From assembly GCA_964466115.1 (NCBI GenBank), contig CAYXMH010000001.1, positions 1-64,000 of the forward strand: a DNA stretch of 64,000 bases. The letters run 5' to 3'. Position 1 is the stretch's first letter, and every line of letters begins with the position of its first letter. Made by a program: the position numbers and the translations under genes. Positions 53,293 through 61,915 of the stretch are shown here, piece by piece. The DNA is from Pseudolysobacter sp964466115 (GTDB lineage: Bacteria; Pseudomonadota; Gammaproteobacteria; Xanthomonadales; Rhodanobacteraceae). Below the pieces are notes generated by a model. The model did no database searches and was not told the DNA's origin. It worked only from the letters and a program-made list of their open reading frames with translations.

Positions 53293-56200
53293 TCAAATCG
53301 GATCCAGCAACTCACGCCATGCACCGCGATGATACGGCGGGTCCGAAATGGTAATGCTCGGAATACCTGGCAGCAGAATCGCGCCGCCCCCCTGCCGCCC
53401 AATCAATGTGGGGAATCCGGAAAGAGGAATGGAGGTAGACGTGACCACCGCACCGACATTGGTCGAGCCGGCAGGCGGCATTCCACCCGAGATGGGCGCG
53501 GTACCCGTAGGCGCGCCGCCGCCAGCCGCATCGAGAACCATAATGGCACCGCGCCGACCCGGCGCACAGGGGTCCGTCCCCAAAGGCACTAAGGTGGTTA
53601 ATACGACGCGATTACTCGAATACAACGGCAACGCGGTGATGATATTACGCTCACCCGCCTCGCCCACCGCCAATGTCATGCGCCAGCCGCGATTGGCAAC
53701 CGGGACGGGATTGCTGGTTGCCGATCGTACGCTACCCGATTGCGAGAGCGTTTGTGCAACGAGCTGGCTGACCGCGATCGGATAATTGGTCGAATGAGTG
53801 CCGTAATCGCGGATGCCGTAGAACGATTGCGGGCCGACGTTGGATGGCGTTCCGGTGGAGGTACGATCCTCCTGACCAAGGTATTTGCCGGTACCGAAAA
53901 TCCAAATCGGCGTACCGGCAACCGGATCGCGCATGGCCACCGGCATTACCGTAATGGGCTGCGGCGCCGGACTTACCGTTGTCGGTGCCGTTGTGTAGTC
54001 TTTAAACATCAAATCCACGGTCCAGCTGGCTGAACTCGCGCTGGAAAGATCAAATCGCCACAAATTGCCGGCCAAATCGCCAGCAACGGCAATATCGTCG
54101 ACTTGATCGGACTGCAAATCGTAACCCGCAGGTGTGCCCAAGCCAAAACTGACGCCACCGGCCGAGGCAAATTGAGTCGCCGCACTGGTCGGAATTTCCC
54201 GAATCAGCGCACCGGTAGTGAGATCAATCACAAACAACGAGGTTTGATTGGCGTGCGCGGTTTCAGTACTGGCCGGATCGGTAGGGTCTTTCGGATAATA
54301 GCCGCTGCTAAGCAACACCACCCACCGGCCCGAATTCAACCGCGCGATATTGGCCGAACTGAACGTGTAGCCAAGATTGGCGCCGCCAGCGGACAGATTA
54401 GAGAACTCCCACAGCACTTTGCTTGCCGAGAAAGTGGTCGGGTCGGTGATGTCCAACGCAAACACACCACGCCCGCCAAGACGCATGGTTCCGACCAACA
54501 CCGTATGCCAAGCGCCACTAATGAATACGTCCTGCACCACGACCGTATCATCCACTGTCGGGATTTCACTGGTGATGGATGCATCGGTTAATTTATCGAG
54601 CTTGCCGTTGCCAAACAGCATGTTGGGCACGTACGCCCAACGCTCGGTTCCATCATCGGCATTGAAAGCATGCATCATGCCATCGTTCGACCCGACATAT
54701 ATGGTCGGCGCACGCGCACGATTATTGTATACAAATTGTGAATAGGTGGTGCCGCTGGCCGCCGCCATTGCTTCCGGCGAACCGGCCGGGAAGCTATCGC
54801 TAAAGCCACCGGTTGGCGCGGAAACGTAGACCACCTGCGAATTAACAATGGCGCCGAGTACCGATCCGCGCCGACGCATCACCGGAGCAACCGTCTCGTT
54901 GGTGCGATCGCCACGCAAGTATTGCACTCGCAATGGGCCGTTGGCATCGGCAGCGCCCGTGGCGGGTGCTATGTTCAACGCCGTTTGCTGCGTTGAATTT
55001 AAACCGGCCCAGGTAAATGGGGTGCCGGTGGTGCCATTCCAGGTATAAATTACCCGGGTGTTCGGATCTCGCACCGTGCCTGAAGAGGCCGCAGTGGTAC
55101 AAGCACCACCCGTTAACACGCAACCCGCATCCCAACTTGCAGTGCCAACTGGTGCGCCGGTTACCGGGTCGAGGGTATTTCTTACTAACTGGCCTGACCA
55201 ATCGCCGCTGTCATAACCGGCCTGAAATGCGTTACTGCCTGCGGTTAGGACCGATACCGTGGGTGATAATGCGGTGGCCGAGGTGCGCCGCGCTAAAATG
55301 GTATTCAAAATATTGCTTAAATAGGTGACCAACGCCGCCGGGTTGGTGGCGCTGAAATACGAACCACGGCTGTTAACGGCGGCATGCCAGGTATCATCAA
55401 TACCGGGTGGTGACGTGCGTGCCGGCTGCGGCCATGCGATGCTTCCCGATCTTAAGCCCGCATAATCGGCCGGATAAAAACGCAACCCATCCACTCCAAG
55501 CGAAATCATAAATTGAACCACGTGCTGCCAAGTCGCGGGGTCGTTGGCTGGGTTCCAATAGATTTCAGCATTGCTTTCCGGGGCTGCACCGGGCATCAAC
55601 GGCACACCGAAAAGACTGGTGGATTTATCAGGGAAATAGGCCGGCACATTGTTGGGTAAGTCAGGCCGTAAATCGTGAGCCCAATAATTAAAACCGATAT
55701 CAGCCAGCGAGGGATAGCAGCGAACCGCACCAGCGTCAAACTCCGCTGTTGAGTCAGTGCAAGTTCCTGCGGGAGAAGCAGGAACATTCCAAAAGACGCG
55801 GTTTTGGGGGGTGTGGGTAAATACCGTGGTACCGTCACCCAATGTTGGCGTACCCTGAACATCAACAAATCCTGCGGGTGTGGCGGGACTGTTTTCGTTC
55901 CAGTAGCCATCGGTTACCAGCATATGGAAATTCTGTCGGCAACTGAGCTCTTGTCCCGGCGCGCCACCGGTGCCTGGTTCCCAGTAAGGGTCTCTTAAAT
56001 TGCCGGTGTTTGGTCTTTCAAAAAATCTACTGGCACGAATCGTAGACAAACGATTTGGCGTGATACCGTCAGGCGCCACCTGAAAGATCCAGTCGAAAAA
56101 GGTATGCCGGTAATTAGGGGCTAACGGATTGGTATTGCTAATACCGGTGATAATGGTACTCGCCGGCAATTGGTAAGTGGCATTGTTAAGGTTTTGCCAC

Positions 56201-57051
56201 GCAACGCGAAGATTTTGTCCGAGACTGCCGTATACCCGAGATAACACAGTGCGCATCATCATATTGCGGTTGCGATAATACGCAAACCAGTTAGCGAAGT
56301 TCTGATACTCCGCCGCAGGAACTTGCACAGCTTCCCAATTGCTCGCAACGTACAAAGAAGTGGGTACCGGGTTTCCGCGCGCATCAACCAGTAAAGTTGA
56401 GCTGCTTTTGAAGCGATAATAATACGGGCCGCCATTCGGGCTAAACGGATTGGTATCACGCGCCCATCCATGCGGATTATCGTCAATCGTGCTCCAAGAA
56501 GTACAGGTCCACCGCCGATCGGTTCTGGCAGATACCCGAACGCCCGTCATATCGGTGGTTCCGCTGGATGAAGGGCTGGTGGGCCGATTTTGGGTAATGC
56601 CATCATTCCATACCGCTCGCAACGTTGCATCGGCATTGGGAAAAGTAGTTCCATCATCTCTGATCGGCGGGCTGTACACGATATTAGGGTTGTAATACAC
56701 ACCATTCATGGCGCGCGAGCGCGGGTTAGCCGGATCAGTGATGCGCGGATCGATCGTGCCCGCGCAATGCCAAGGGCCGCTATCCCATGTCTGACCAGCG
56801 ATTGGATAATATTCTGGTGGAGTAAGCGTAGCGTACGGTGGCGCATCACCCATGAATGACCAAGCCGTAGAACCCGAATCATCAAATGTGACGACGATAT
56901 TGGGATCGACCGATGTGGTTAAATCCGGTGGCGTGGGGCTGAGATCCGTGGTTAACGCGTTAACGGCGATCGGTTGCACCAGCAATCCAACGCAAACCGC
57001 AGCACTGATGCCGATCAGGCGAATAGAACGAAGCATATGTGCGCTCTTCAT
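53293..57051 (-). CDS. pilY1: type IV pilus biogenesis/adhesin protein PilY1
   Basis: Large tip-associated protein promoting pilus extension, adhesion and surface sensing. It has 1252 residues and a signal peptide (to about residue 32). The N-terminal part carries a von Willebrand A-like start with the MIDAS-type DxSxS at 57-61 (DDSGS). The C-terminal half (about 700-1200) is the conserved beta-propeller with TIYVGSNDGMMHAFNADDG and VAGDLAGNLWRFDLS. The calcium loop before the latter reads DLQSDQVDD, lacking the usual DGDG pattern. It starts 9 bp after pilX. Confidence 0.96.
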   Translation of the reverse strand: MKSAHMLRSIRLIGISAAVCVGLLVQPIAVNALTTDLSPTPPDLTTSVDPNIVVTFDDSGSTAWSFMGDAPPYATLTPPEYYPIAGQTWDSGPWHCAGTIDPRITDPANPRSRAMNGVYYNPNIVYSPPIRDDGTTFPNADATLRAVWNDGITQNRPTSPSSSGTTDMTGVRVSARTDRRWTCTSWSTIDDNPHGWARDTNPFSPNGGPYYYRFKSSSTLLVDARGNPVPTSLYVASNWEAVQVPAAEYQNFANWFAYYRNRNMMMRTVLSRVYGSLGQNLRVAWQNLNNATYQLPASTIITGISNTNPLAPNYRHTFFDWIFQVAPDGITPNRLSTIRASRFFERPNTGNLRDPYWEPGTGGAPGQELSCRQNFHMLVTDGYWNENSPATPAGFVDVQGTPTLGDGTTVFTHTPQNRVFWNVPASPAGTCTDSTAEFDAGAVRCYPSLADIGFNYWAHDLRPDLPNNVPAYFPDKSTSLFGVPLMPGAAPESNAEIYWNPANDPATWQHVVQFMISLGVDGLRFYPADYAGLRSGSIAWPQPARTSPPGIDDTWHAAVNSRGSYFSATNPAALVTYLSNILNTILARRTSATALSPTVSVLTAGSNAFQAGYDSGDWSGQLVRNTLDPVTGAPVGTASWDAGCVLTGGACTTAASSGTVRDPNTRVIYTWNGTTGTPFTWAGLNSTQQTALNIAPATGAADANGPLRVQYLRGDRTNETVAPVMRRRGSVLGAIVNSQVVYVSAPTGGFSDSFPAGSPEAMAAASGTTYSQFVYNNRARAPTIYVGSNDGMMHAFNADDGTERWAYVPNMLFGNGKLDKLTDASITSEIPTVDDTVVVQDVFISGAWHTVLVGTMRLGGRGVFALDITDPTTFSASKVLWEFSNLSAGGANLGYTFSSANIARLNSGRWVVLLSSGYYPKDPTDPASTETAHANQTSLFVIDLTTGALIREIPTSAATQFASAGGVSFGLGTPAGYDLQSDQVDDIAVAGDLAGNLWRFDLSSASSASWTVDLMFKDYTTAPTTVSPAPQPITVMPVAMRDPVAGTPIWIFGTGKYLGQEDRTSTGTPSNVGPQSFYGIRDYGTHSTNYPIAVSQLVAQTLSQSGSVRSATSNPVPVANRGWRMTLAVGEAGERNIITALPLYSSNRVVLTTLVPLGTDPCAPGRRGAIMVLDAAGGGAPTGTAPISGGMPPAGSTNVGAVVTSTSIPLSGFPTLIGRQGGGAILLPGIPSITISDPPYHRGAWRELLDPI

Positions 57052-57060
57052 AACAAAGCC

Positions 57061-57735
57061 TTATGGACGAAATTGATGATTGGTGCCGTAAGCCGAATAA
57101 ACCGATTCGGTAACGCCAAGCGAGGATGCACTGCTGCCACCTTGGCTGCGTGCCGTGATGCGATACCAACGCCGCGGCGGTGCACCACCAACGCCGCCAA
57201 TTTCTTGCAACCGTGCGGCCGACATCCGCCCGGAGATGCCACTGCTGGCGCTGGTATCAAGGCCTAAATCCTCGATCATAAAGCGCGGTTGAGCCGCTAA
57301 GGACGCGGTTGCCGTCGCACCGCTTAGACCCGACAAAGTGGAAGGGTACGCAATGGCGCCGTCCGAGCTTGGTGAAATCCAGGTTCTGGTGGAGCGAAAT
57401 GCAGTGACCAACGGGTTTTCCACGCCATTGGGTCGGTCATACGTGCAAAAGCCGGTGGCTCCGGAAACGCACGGCGGCATTGCATCGCCGCCACTGGCGA
57501 GACTAGCTCTAACCGCCGTAGACCAAACGACCCACTCACCGCCACGCAATGCACTTTCCGAACCCATCAGCGCCAATTGGTGATTGCGCAAACCGCCGGT
57601 CATACGCTCCTGCATAATCGAGGTGCTGGAGGCGACGACGCCAAGCAAGGTTAATAACACCAAAAATACCAGCGCCACGAACAGCACGGCGCCCTGTTGG
57701 CGTTGGGAAGAAATTTTACAATTTTGCAATTTCAT
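57061..57735 (-). CDS. pilX: type IV pilus minor pilin PilX
   Basis: Minor pilin that takes part in pilus assembly and in presenting PilY1. It has 224 residues. A short basic N-terminus ends QRQQGAVLFVALVFLVLLTL, the typical PilX helix; the residue after the leader is Ala with no canonical FTLIE box, as in other PilX proteins. The PilX_N motif QERMTGGLRNHQLALMGSES follows. It lies between pilW and pilY1 in the usual order. Confidence 0.92.
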   Translation of the reverse strand: MKLQNCKISSQRQQGAVLFVALVFLVLLTLLGVVASSTSIMQERMTGGLRNHQLALMGSESALRGGEWVVWSTAVRASLASGGDAMPPCVSGATGFCTYDRPNGVENPLVTAFRSTRTWISPSSDGAIAYPSTLSGLSGATATASLAAQPRFMIEDLGLDTSASSGISGRMSAARLQEIGGVGGAPPRRWYRITARSQGGSSASSLGVTESVYSAYGTNHQFRP

Positions 57736-57751
57736 AAAAGCCTCAGTCCTA

Positions 57752-59071
57752 TCAAGGATTGCCGTTGCGTACCGATACCAACGATATGAACTCTCGCCGC
57801 ATCATGCTTCCGGATGGCAACCCGGAGGGCGACATGGTGGCACCCGGCGTCACGATCGTGGCTCCCGCCACGCTGTAGCGATAGGCGGTATCCACGCCAA
57901 CGATGTCGATGTTGTTGACGGTATCCAATAAGGCATGGATTTCAACGCTGCGAACCGATCGCCACAGGCAACCCGGTTCCAACGCCAATCCCGCTGGTGG
58001 TGTCGAACAATTGGCTGCGGTGCTTTGGGTTTGAACTTGATCGCCGGTTAAATAGCGAATGCCGCCGCCGATATCCTCAACGCCGTAAAGAAAGTCGAGG
58101 CGTTCAACGCCTTGCACCAACTGCTGTGCTGGCGTTGGCGTGCCGCCATTCACTCGGCGCATCAAGGTTGGTATCAAACGTCCGGCCGTCGCATCGGGGT
58201 TTTGGTCTTGAACCAACTGCAACCAATAACTGACCGTTACAAAATCGCGCGAGAAATTAAACACGCGAGGATCGCAGGAAGCGGTGCCAGGTCCCGGTTG
58301 AAGTTGTGTGGCGTTGATCAGCGAGGCTGCAGTTGGGGTTAAAAACCCTCCACCCACGGTAACCGTAAAAACAGTGGGGCTTGCGCAATCGGCCAACAAC
58401 GCCAAATCGCCACTGACAAAATTCACCGCATCGTCCGTTGCAGTTGGGCGCAAGGTAATCTGAGTGGTTAAGCCGGTGCCCGTTACGGTATATGGCCAGC
58501 CACTGCCGGTTTGATAGCGCATCGTGATGACATCGGAACCTATCACGCGGCTGCCAAGCGTGGTCCCCGCCGCGGGGAATCCACCGGAACCGGTCGGAAC
58601 CGCTGGGGAACAGGTGCCTGTGGCGCATCCATAACCTTGCAAGAAATAACGCGGGGACAACGGGTATGTTGTTCCCGCGGGCCATCCGGTCGGTGGGCCG
58701 CCCACCGCCCCGCCGCTATCGGGAAACACGAATCCGGTGACGTTCATGCGCGGCCCAACCGCTGGAAATTGCGGACCATTGCTGGTTTGAACCCAGCCCA
58801 CGCCAGCATTGTTACTGCGAAATTGTCCGCCAAGCATGCGCAGATCGCTGTTAATGCGCGTAACCGCGTAGCGGCCATTTTCCTGCACGCGCGCCAGAGC
58901 ATCTTGGACGCGGTTGGTTTTGCTGGTGGTCGTGAACAACGTGAGAATGCCACCGCTGACCAGCAAACCCAGCGTAATGGCGACCATCAACTCAACCAGG
59001 CTAAATCCCGCCACGCGAATAAAACCCACCGGATGCCGTTGTTGCAATGACATGTGATTTGAATTCCTCAT
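57752..59071 (-). CDS. pilW: type IV pilus minor pilin PilW
   Basis: Minor pilin of the tip complex. It has 439 residues from ATG 59071, which overlaps the pilV stop by 4 bp; an ATG six codons later (59053) is also possible and has GAGG 12 bases upstream. The prepilin site is VAG before FSLVELMVAITLGLLVSGG. The long C-terminal domain (ending SLVSVRNGNP) is typical of PilW, which is larger than the other minor pilins. Confidence 0.93.
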   Translation of the reverse strand: MRNSNHMSLQQRHPVGFIRVAGFSLVELMVAITLGLLVSGGILTLFTTTSKTNRVQDALARVQENGRYAVTRINSDLRMLGGQFRSNNAGVGWVQTSNGPQFPAVGPRMNVTGFVFPDSGGAVGGPPTGWPAGTTYPLSPRYFLQGYGCATGTCSPAVPTGSGGFPAAGTTLGSRVIGSDVITMRYQTGSGWPYTVTGTGLTTQITLRPTATDDAVNFVSGDLALLADCASPTVFTVTVGGGFLTPTAASLINATQLQPGPGTASCDPRVFNFSRDFVTVSYWLQLVQDQNPDATAGRLIPTLMRRVNGGTPTPAQQLVQGVERLDFLYGVEDIGGGIRYLTGDQVQTQSTAANCSTPPAGLALEPGCLWRSVRSVEIHALLDTVNNIDIVGVDTAYRYSVAGATIVTPGATMSPSGLPSGSMMRREFISLVSVRNGNP

Positions 59072-59586
59072 GGCTGAAACACCCAGGCAAACGATTCCGC
59101 AGCCGCGGCGGTGCCGGTCTGCGTACTGGCTTCATTCCAAGTAAGCGTAATCGTGCACAATCCATCATAAGGAGCGCGATTCAATTGATCGGCCGCCGGG
59201 ACCGCAGTGAGAGAGGCCCGCGTGCAGGTGATCGTGCCATTAGGGTTGGGCAGCATATTGCTCAACTGTTGGCTCCATAGTATTTGATCACGCGTTGCCA
59301 CCTGCGCCACTGTGCATCCAGGCGCCGCGTTGCAAGCCGCAGGCGTACCCGCAATAGGGTAAGTACCGGTATAGGAGCTTGCCCATACTCCGGCAAGATT
59401 CGCGCGCATGCGGTCCGCCATCGATTGGGCAAGAAACGTCGCTTGGGTACGCATATACGCACTGTGGTTGGTTTTCACCGACAACACTTGCAACCCGGCC
59501 ATACCGAGTATGCCGATGCTGAATACGAACAGCGCAATCAGCACTTCAAGCAGCGTGAAACCCCTGGATGACCGAATCAATCGCAT
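59068..59586 (-). CDS. pilV: type IV pilus minor pilin PilV
   Basis: Minor pilin. The ATG at 59586 gives 172 residues and a short leader (MRLIRSSRG cut before FTLLEVLIALFVFSIGILG), with AAGGT about 8 bases upstream. The longer frame would add 65 residues and run into fimT. Typical PilV sequence NHSAYMRTQATFLAQSMADR follows the helix. It is 10 bp after fimT and overlaps pilW by 4 bp. Confidence 0.93.
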   Translation of the reverse strand: MRLIRSSRGFTLLEVLIALFVFSIGILGMAGLQVLSVKTNHSAYMRTQATFLAQSMADRMRANLAGVWASSYTGTYPIAGTPAACNAAPGCTVAQVATRDQILWSQQLSNMLPNPNGTITCTRASLTAVPAADQLNRAPYDGLCTITLTWNEASTQTGTAAAAESFAWVFQP

Positions 59587-59596
59587 AATCGTTACC

Positions 59597-60154
59597 TTAA
59601 CAACCTGGTGCGGGAGAACCGGAGGTATTCCGGTAAGAAGTGGTAATGCCGCTGCCTTGAACGACGATGTGCCTGGATTGCGTTGGATTGCTATCCGGGC
59701 GGCACACATTGATATCGAATCCAGTCGCGCCGACCAACACACCGCTTTGATCGAACACGATCTGTGAGGCCACACCGGCACCGGTCGCAGCGGTTCTTAC
59801 CGAGTAACCGCCCGTGGCAACCGACTCGTGACTGGCAATGCTCGGATCGTCCGTGAAAACACCATTGCCGTTGACATCGGCGAACACCGACCAACCGGTA
59901 GTCCAATTATTGCTGCCGGCGCTGCCAACCACCGCCACCTGAATTCCACGTTTAACCGCCTCGGAGCGCGCCAGGCTGATGGCACTGACCAGACTATTGG
60001 TATTGGACGTCACCGTCATGCGCCGGTTGATCTCGGAAAAGCTCGGCAACGCCAAGCTCATTAAAACGGCAGCCACCGCAATCGTAATGACCAACTCGAT
60101 CAACGTGAACCCGGATACCACACGACGTAGTGCAATTTTGTCATTGAATGCCAT
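59597..60154 (-). CDS. fimT: type IV pilus pseudopilin FimT/FimU (GspH-like)
   Basis: First gene of the minor-pilin operon. The ATG at 60154 gives 185 residues, with leader MAFNDKIALRRVVSG cut before FTLIELVITIAVAAVLMSLA. The GspH domain with SLARSEAVKRG and WSVFADVNGNGVF follows. The C-terminal GRxR motif described for DNA-binding FimT is not seen; the tail reads SGITTSYRNTSGSPAPGC. It could be FimU-like instead. GGAG lies 12 bases before the start. The operon is read away from ispH. Confidence 0.9.
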   Translation of the reverse strand: MAFNDKIALRRVVSGFTLIELVITIAVAAVLMSLALPSFSEINRRMTVTSNTNSLVSAISLARSEAVKRGIQVAVVGSAGSNNWTTGWSVFADVNGNGVFTDDPSIASHESVATGGYSVRTAATGAGVASQIVFDQSGVLVGATGFDINVCRPDSNPTQSRHIVVQGSGITTSYRNTSGSPAPGC

Positions 60155-60340
60155 GCGCGCTATGTACTCCAAATTCAATGCTTGCGGACCACTGAGAGCC
60201 TTAAACCTAACCAACACACCGATCAAGCGCAACGCAGCACAGGTCTGAGGTAGCAATCGGCGGATGAGCGGTGCACGGATTCAAAAATTTCTAAGCCAAA
60301 TTGCTAACGGCATCACAAAACATTATGTCCGCCGCGCGGC

Positions 60341-61297
60341 TCAATCCAGCACTTGAATGCGCAATTCTTTCGGCAGAGCAAACGTCACGTTTTCCTGTTG
60401 ACCCTCCAACTCGCGCACCTTTACTGCACCCCATTCGCGCAAACGCTCAATCACTTCCAGCACCAGGCTTTCCGGAGCCGAGGCGCCTGCCGTCACACCA
60501 ATGCGCGAATGTCCTTTAAGCCAGCGCCGATCAATGTTTTCAGCCCCATCAATTAAATAAGCAGGCACGCCTTGTTTTTCGGCCAGCTCGCGCAAACGGT
60601 TGGAATTGGAGCTGTTGGGCGAGCCGACCACCAAGACCAGATCGCATTGCTGACCCAGCTTCTTCACCGCATCTTGGCGATTTTGCGTGGCGTAACATAT
60701 ATCATCGTGGCGCGGGCCGACCAAAGCGGGAAACCGCGCGCGCAAGGCATCAATCACGGCTTGAGTATCATCCACCGACAAGGTGGTTTGCGTGACATAC
60801 GCCAGCTGATTCGGATCGCGCACCTGCAAACGTGCGACATCTTCCGGTGTTTCCACTAGAAAAATATCGCCGCCAACCTCCGTGCGGCGCCATTGGCCAA
60901 GCGTGCCTTCCACCTCCGGATGGCCGGCATGCCCGATCAGGACCACCTCGCGGCCAGCCTTGCAATGACGGATAACCTCCATGTGAACTTTAGTTACTAG
61001 TGGACAAGTTGCATCAAACACATTCAACTGCCGCCTTGTGGCCTCAGCACGCACATCTTGCGAAACGCCGTGGGCGCTGAAAATAACAGTGGCGCCGTTT
61101 GGCACTTCGTCAAGCTCGTCCACGAACACCGCGCCGCGCACGCGCAATCCTTCCACCACGAACCGATTGTGGACCACCTCGTGGCGCACATAAATCGGTG
61201 CGCCAAACGACTCCAAAGCGCGCTCGACGATTTCAATCGCGCGGTCGACGCCGGCGCAAAAGCCACGGGGGTTGGCTAGTAGAACGTCCATCCGCAT
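60341..61297 (-). CDS. ispH: 4-hydroxy-3-methylbut-2-enyl diphosphate reductase
   Basis: Last enzyme of the MEP isoprenoid pathway. It has 318 residues. The three Fe-S ligand cysteines are C14 (NPRGFCAGVDRA), C98 (FDATCPLVTKVH) and C201 (DDICYATQNRQ). The active-site Glu lies in GHPEVEGTLG, and VGSPNSSNSNRL is conserved. Order ileS-lspA-ispH is common in gammaproteobacteria. A palindromic repeat separates it from lspA. Confidence 0.98.
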   Translation of the reverse strand: MRMDVLLANPRGFCAGVDRAIEIVERALESFGAPIYVRHEVVHNRFVVEGLRVRGAVFVDELDEVPNGATVIFSAHGVSQDVRAEATRRQLNVFDATCPLVTKVHMEVIRHCKAGREVVLIGHAGHPEVEGTLGQWRRTEVGGDIFLVETPEDVARLQVRDPNQLAYVTQTTLSVDDTQAVIDALRARFPALVGPRHDDICYATQNRQDAVKKLGQQCDLVLVVGSPNSSNSNRLRELAEKQGVPAYLIDGAENIDRRWLKGHSRIGVTAGASAPESLVLEVIERLREWGAVKVRELEGQQENVTFALPKELRIQVLD

Positions 61298-61323
61298 TCC
61301 TGATTAGAAATAGAAACTCAACG

Positions 61324-61377
61324 CCCGTTCACCCTGAGCTTGTCGAAGGGTGCTTCGACTTAGCTCAGCACGAACGG
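61324..61377. repeat. REP/MITE-like palindrome (copy 2)
   Basis: CCGTTCACCCTGAGCT (61325-61340) pairs with AGCTCAGCACGAACGG (61362-61377), with the inner arms TCGAAG (61343-61348) and CTTCGA (61353-61358) around a 4-base loop: an almost complete 53-bp hairpin. It shares the core with the copy at 4652-4724. It lies between lspA and ispH and would fold in the shared transcript. Confidence 0.85.
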
Positions 61378-61411
61378 CTTTCTCAACATTGGTAATTGAT
61401 GCTTGTAGCCA

Positions 61412-61915
61412 TCATGCTTTACCCAGGCGTTTCCCAGCCCTAAATCCAAACCACACCAACAACACCGCCCCAATACTAATCGCCGAATCAGCCACATTAA
61501 AAGCCGGCCACGACCACTGTTGGTAATACACTTGAATAAAGTCAATCACGTGACCGAAGCGTAACCGATCAACCAGGTTTCCTAAGGCCCCGCCAATCAC
61601 CAATGCCAACGGTAACGCCGTGCGCCAATCATTTCTTGGCGTACGCAGTAACCACACGCCCAATATTGCGCTAACCCCGATCGCCAAAAGCGCAAATAAC
61701 CAACGCTGCCAGCCGTCTTGATCGGCCAGGAAACTAAATGCTGCGCCGGCGTTGTAGGCCAAATTCCAATTCAGCGCGCCGGGAATCACCGCATAAGGCT
61801 GATAAGGAACCAACTGCGCCGTTGCGATCCACTTGGTCAGCTGATCCAGCGCTATGATCAAAAGCGAAAGGCCAAACCATGGCGAAGCGTTCTTGGACAT
61901 GCTCTCGTTATTCAT
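61412..61915 (-). CDS. lspA: lipoprotein signal peptidase (signal peptidase II)
   Basis: Aspartic membrane protease that removes signal peptides of prolipoproteins. It has 167 residues and four helices. Catalytic Asp residues lie in GALGNLVDRLRFGHVIDF and FNVADSAISIG; the conserved WNLAYNAGAAFSFL also fits. The start overlaps the ileS stop (TGATG); a second ATG five codons later (61900) is possible. Confidence 0.97.
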   Translation of the reverse strand: MNNESMSKNASPWFGLSLLIIALDQLTKWIATAQLVPYQPYAVIPGALNWNLAYNAGAAFSFLADQDGWQRWLFALLAIGVSAILGVWLLRTPRNDWRTALPLALVIGGALGNLVDRLRFGHVIDFIQVYYQQWSWPAFNVADSAISIGAVLLVWFGFRAGKRLGKA

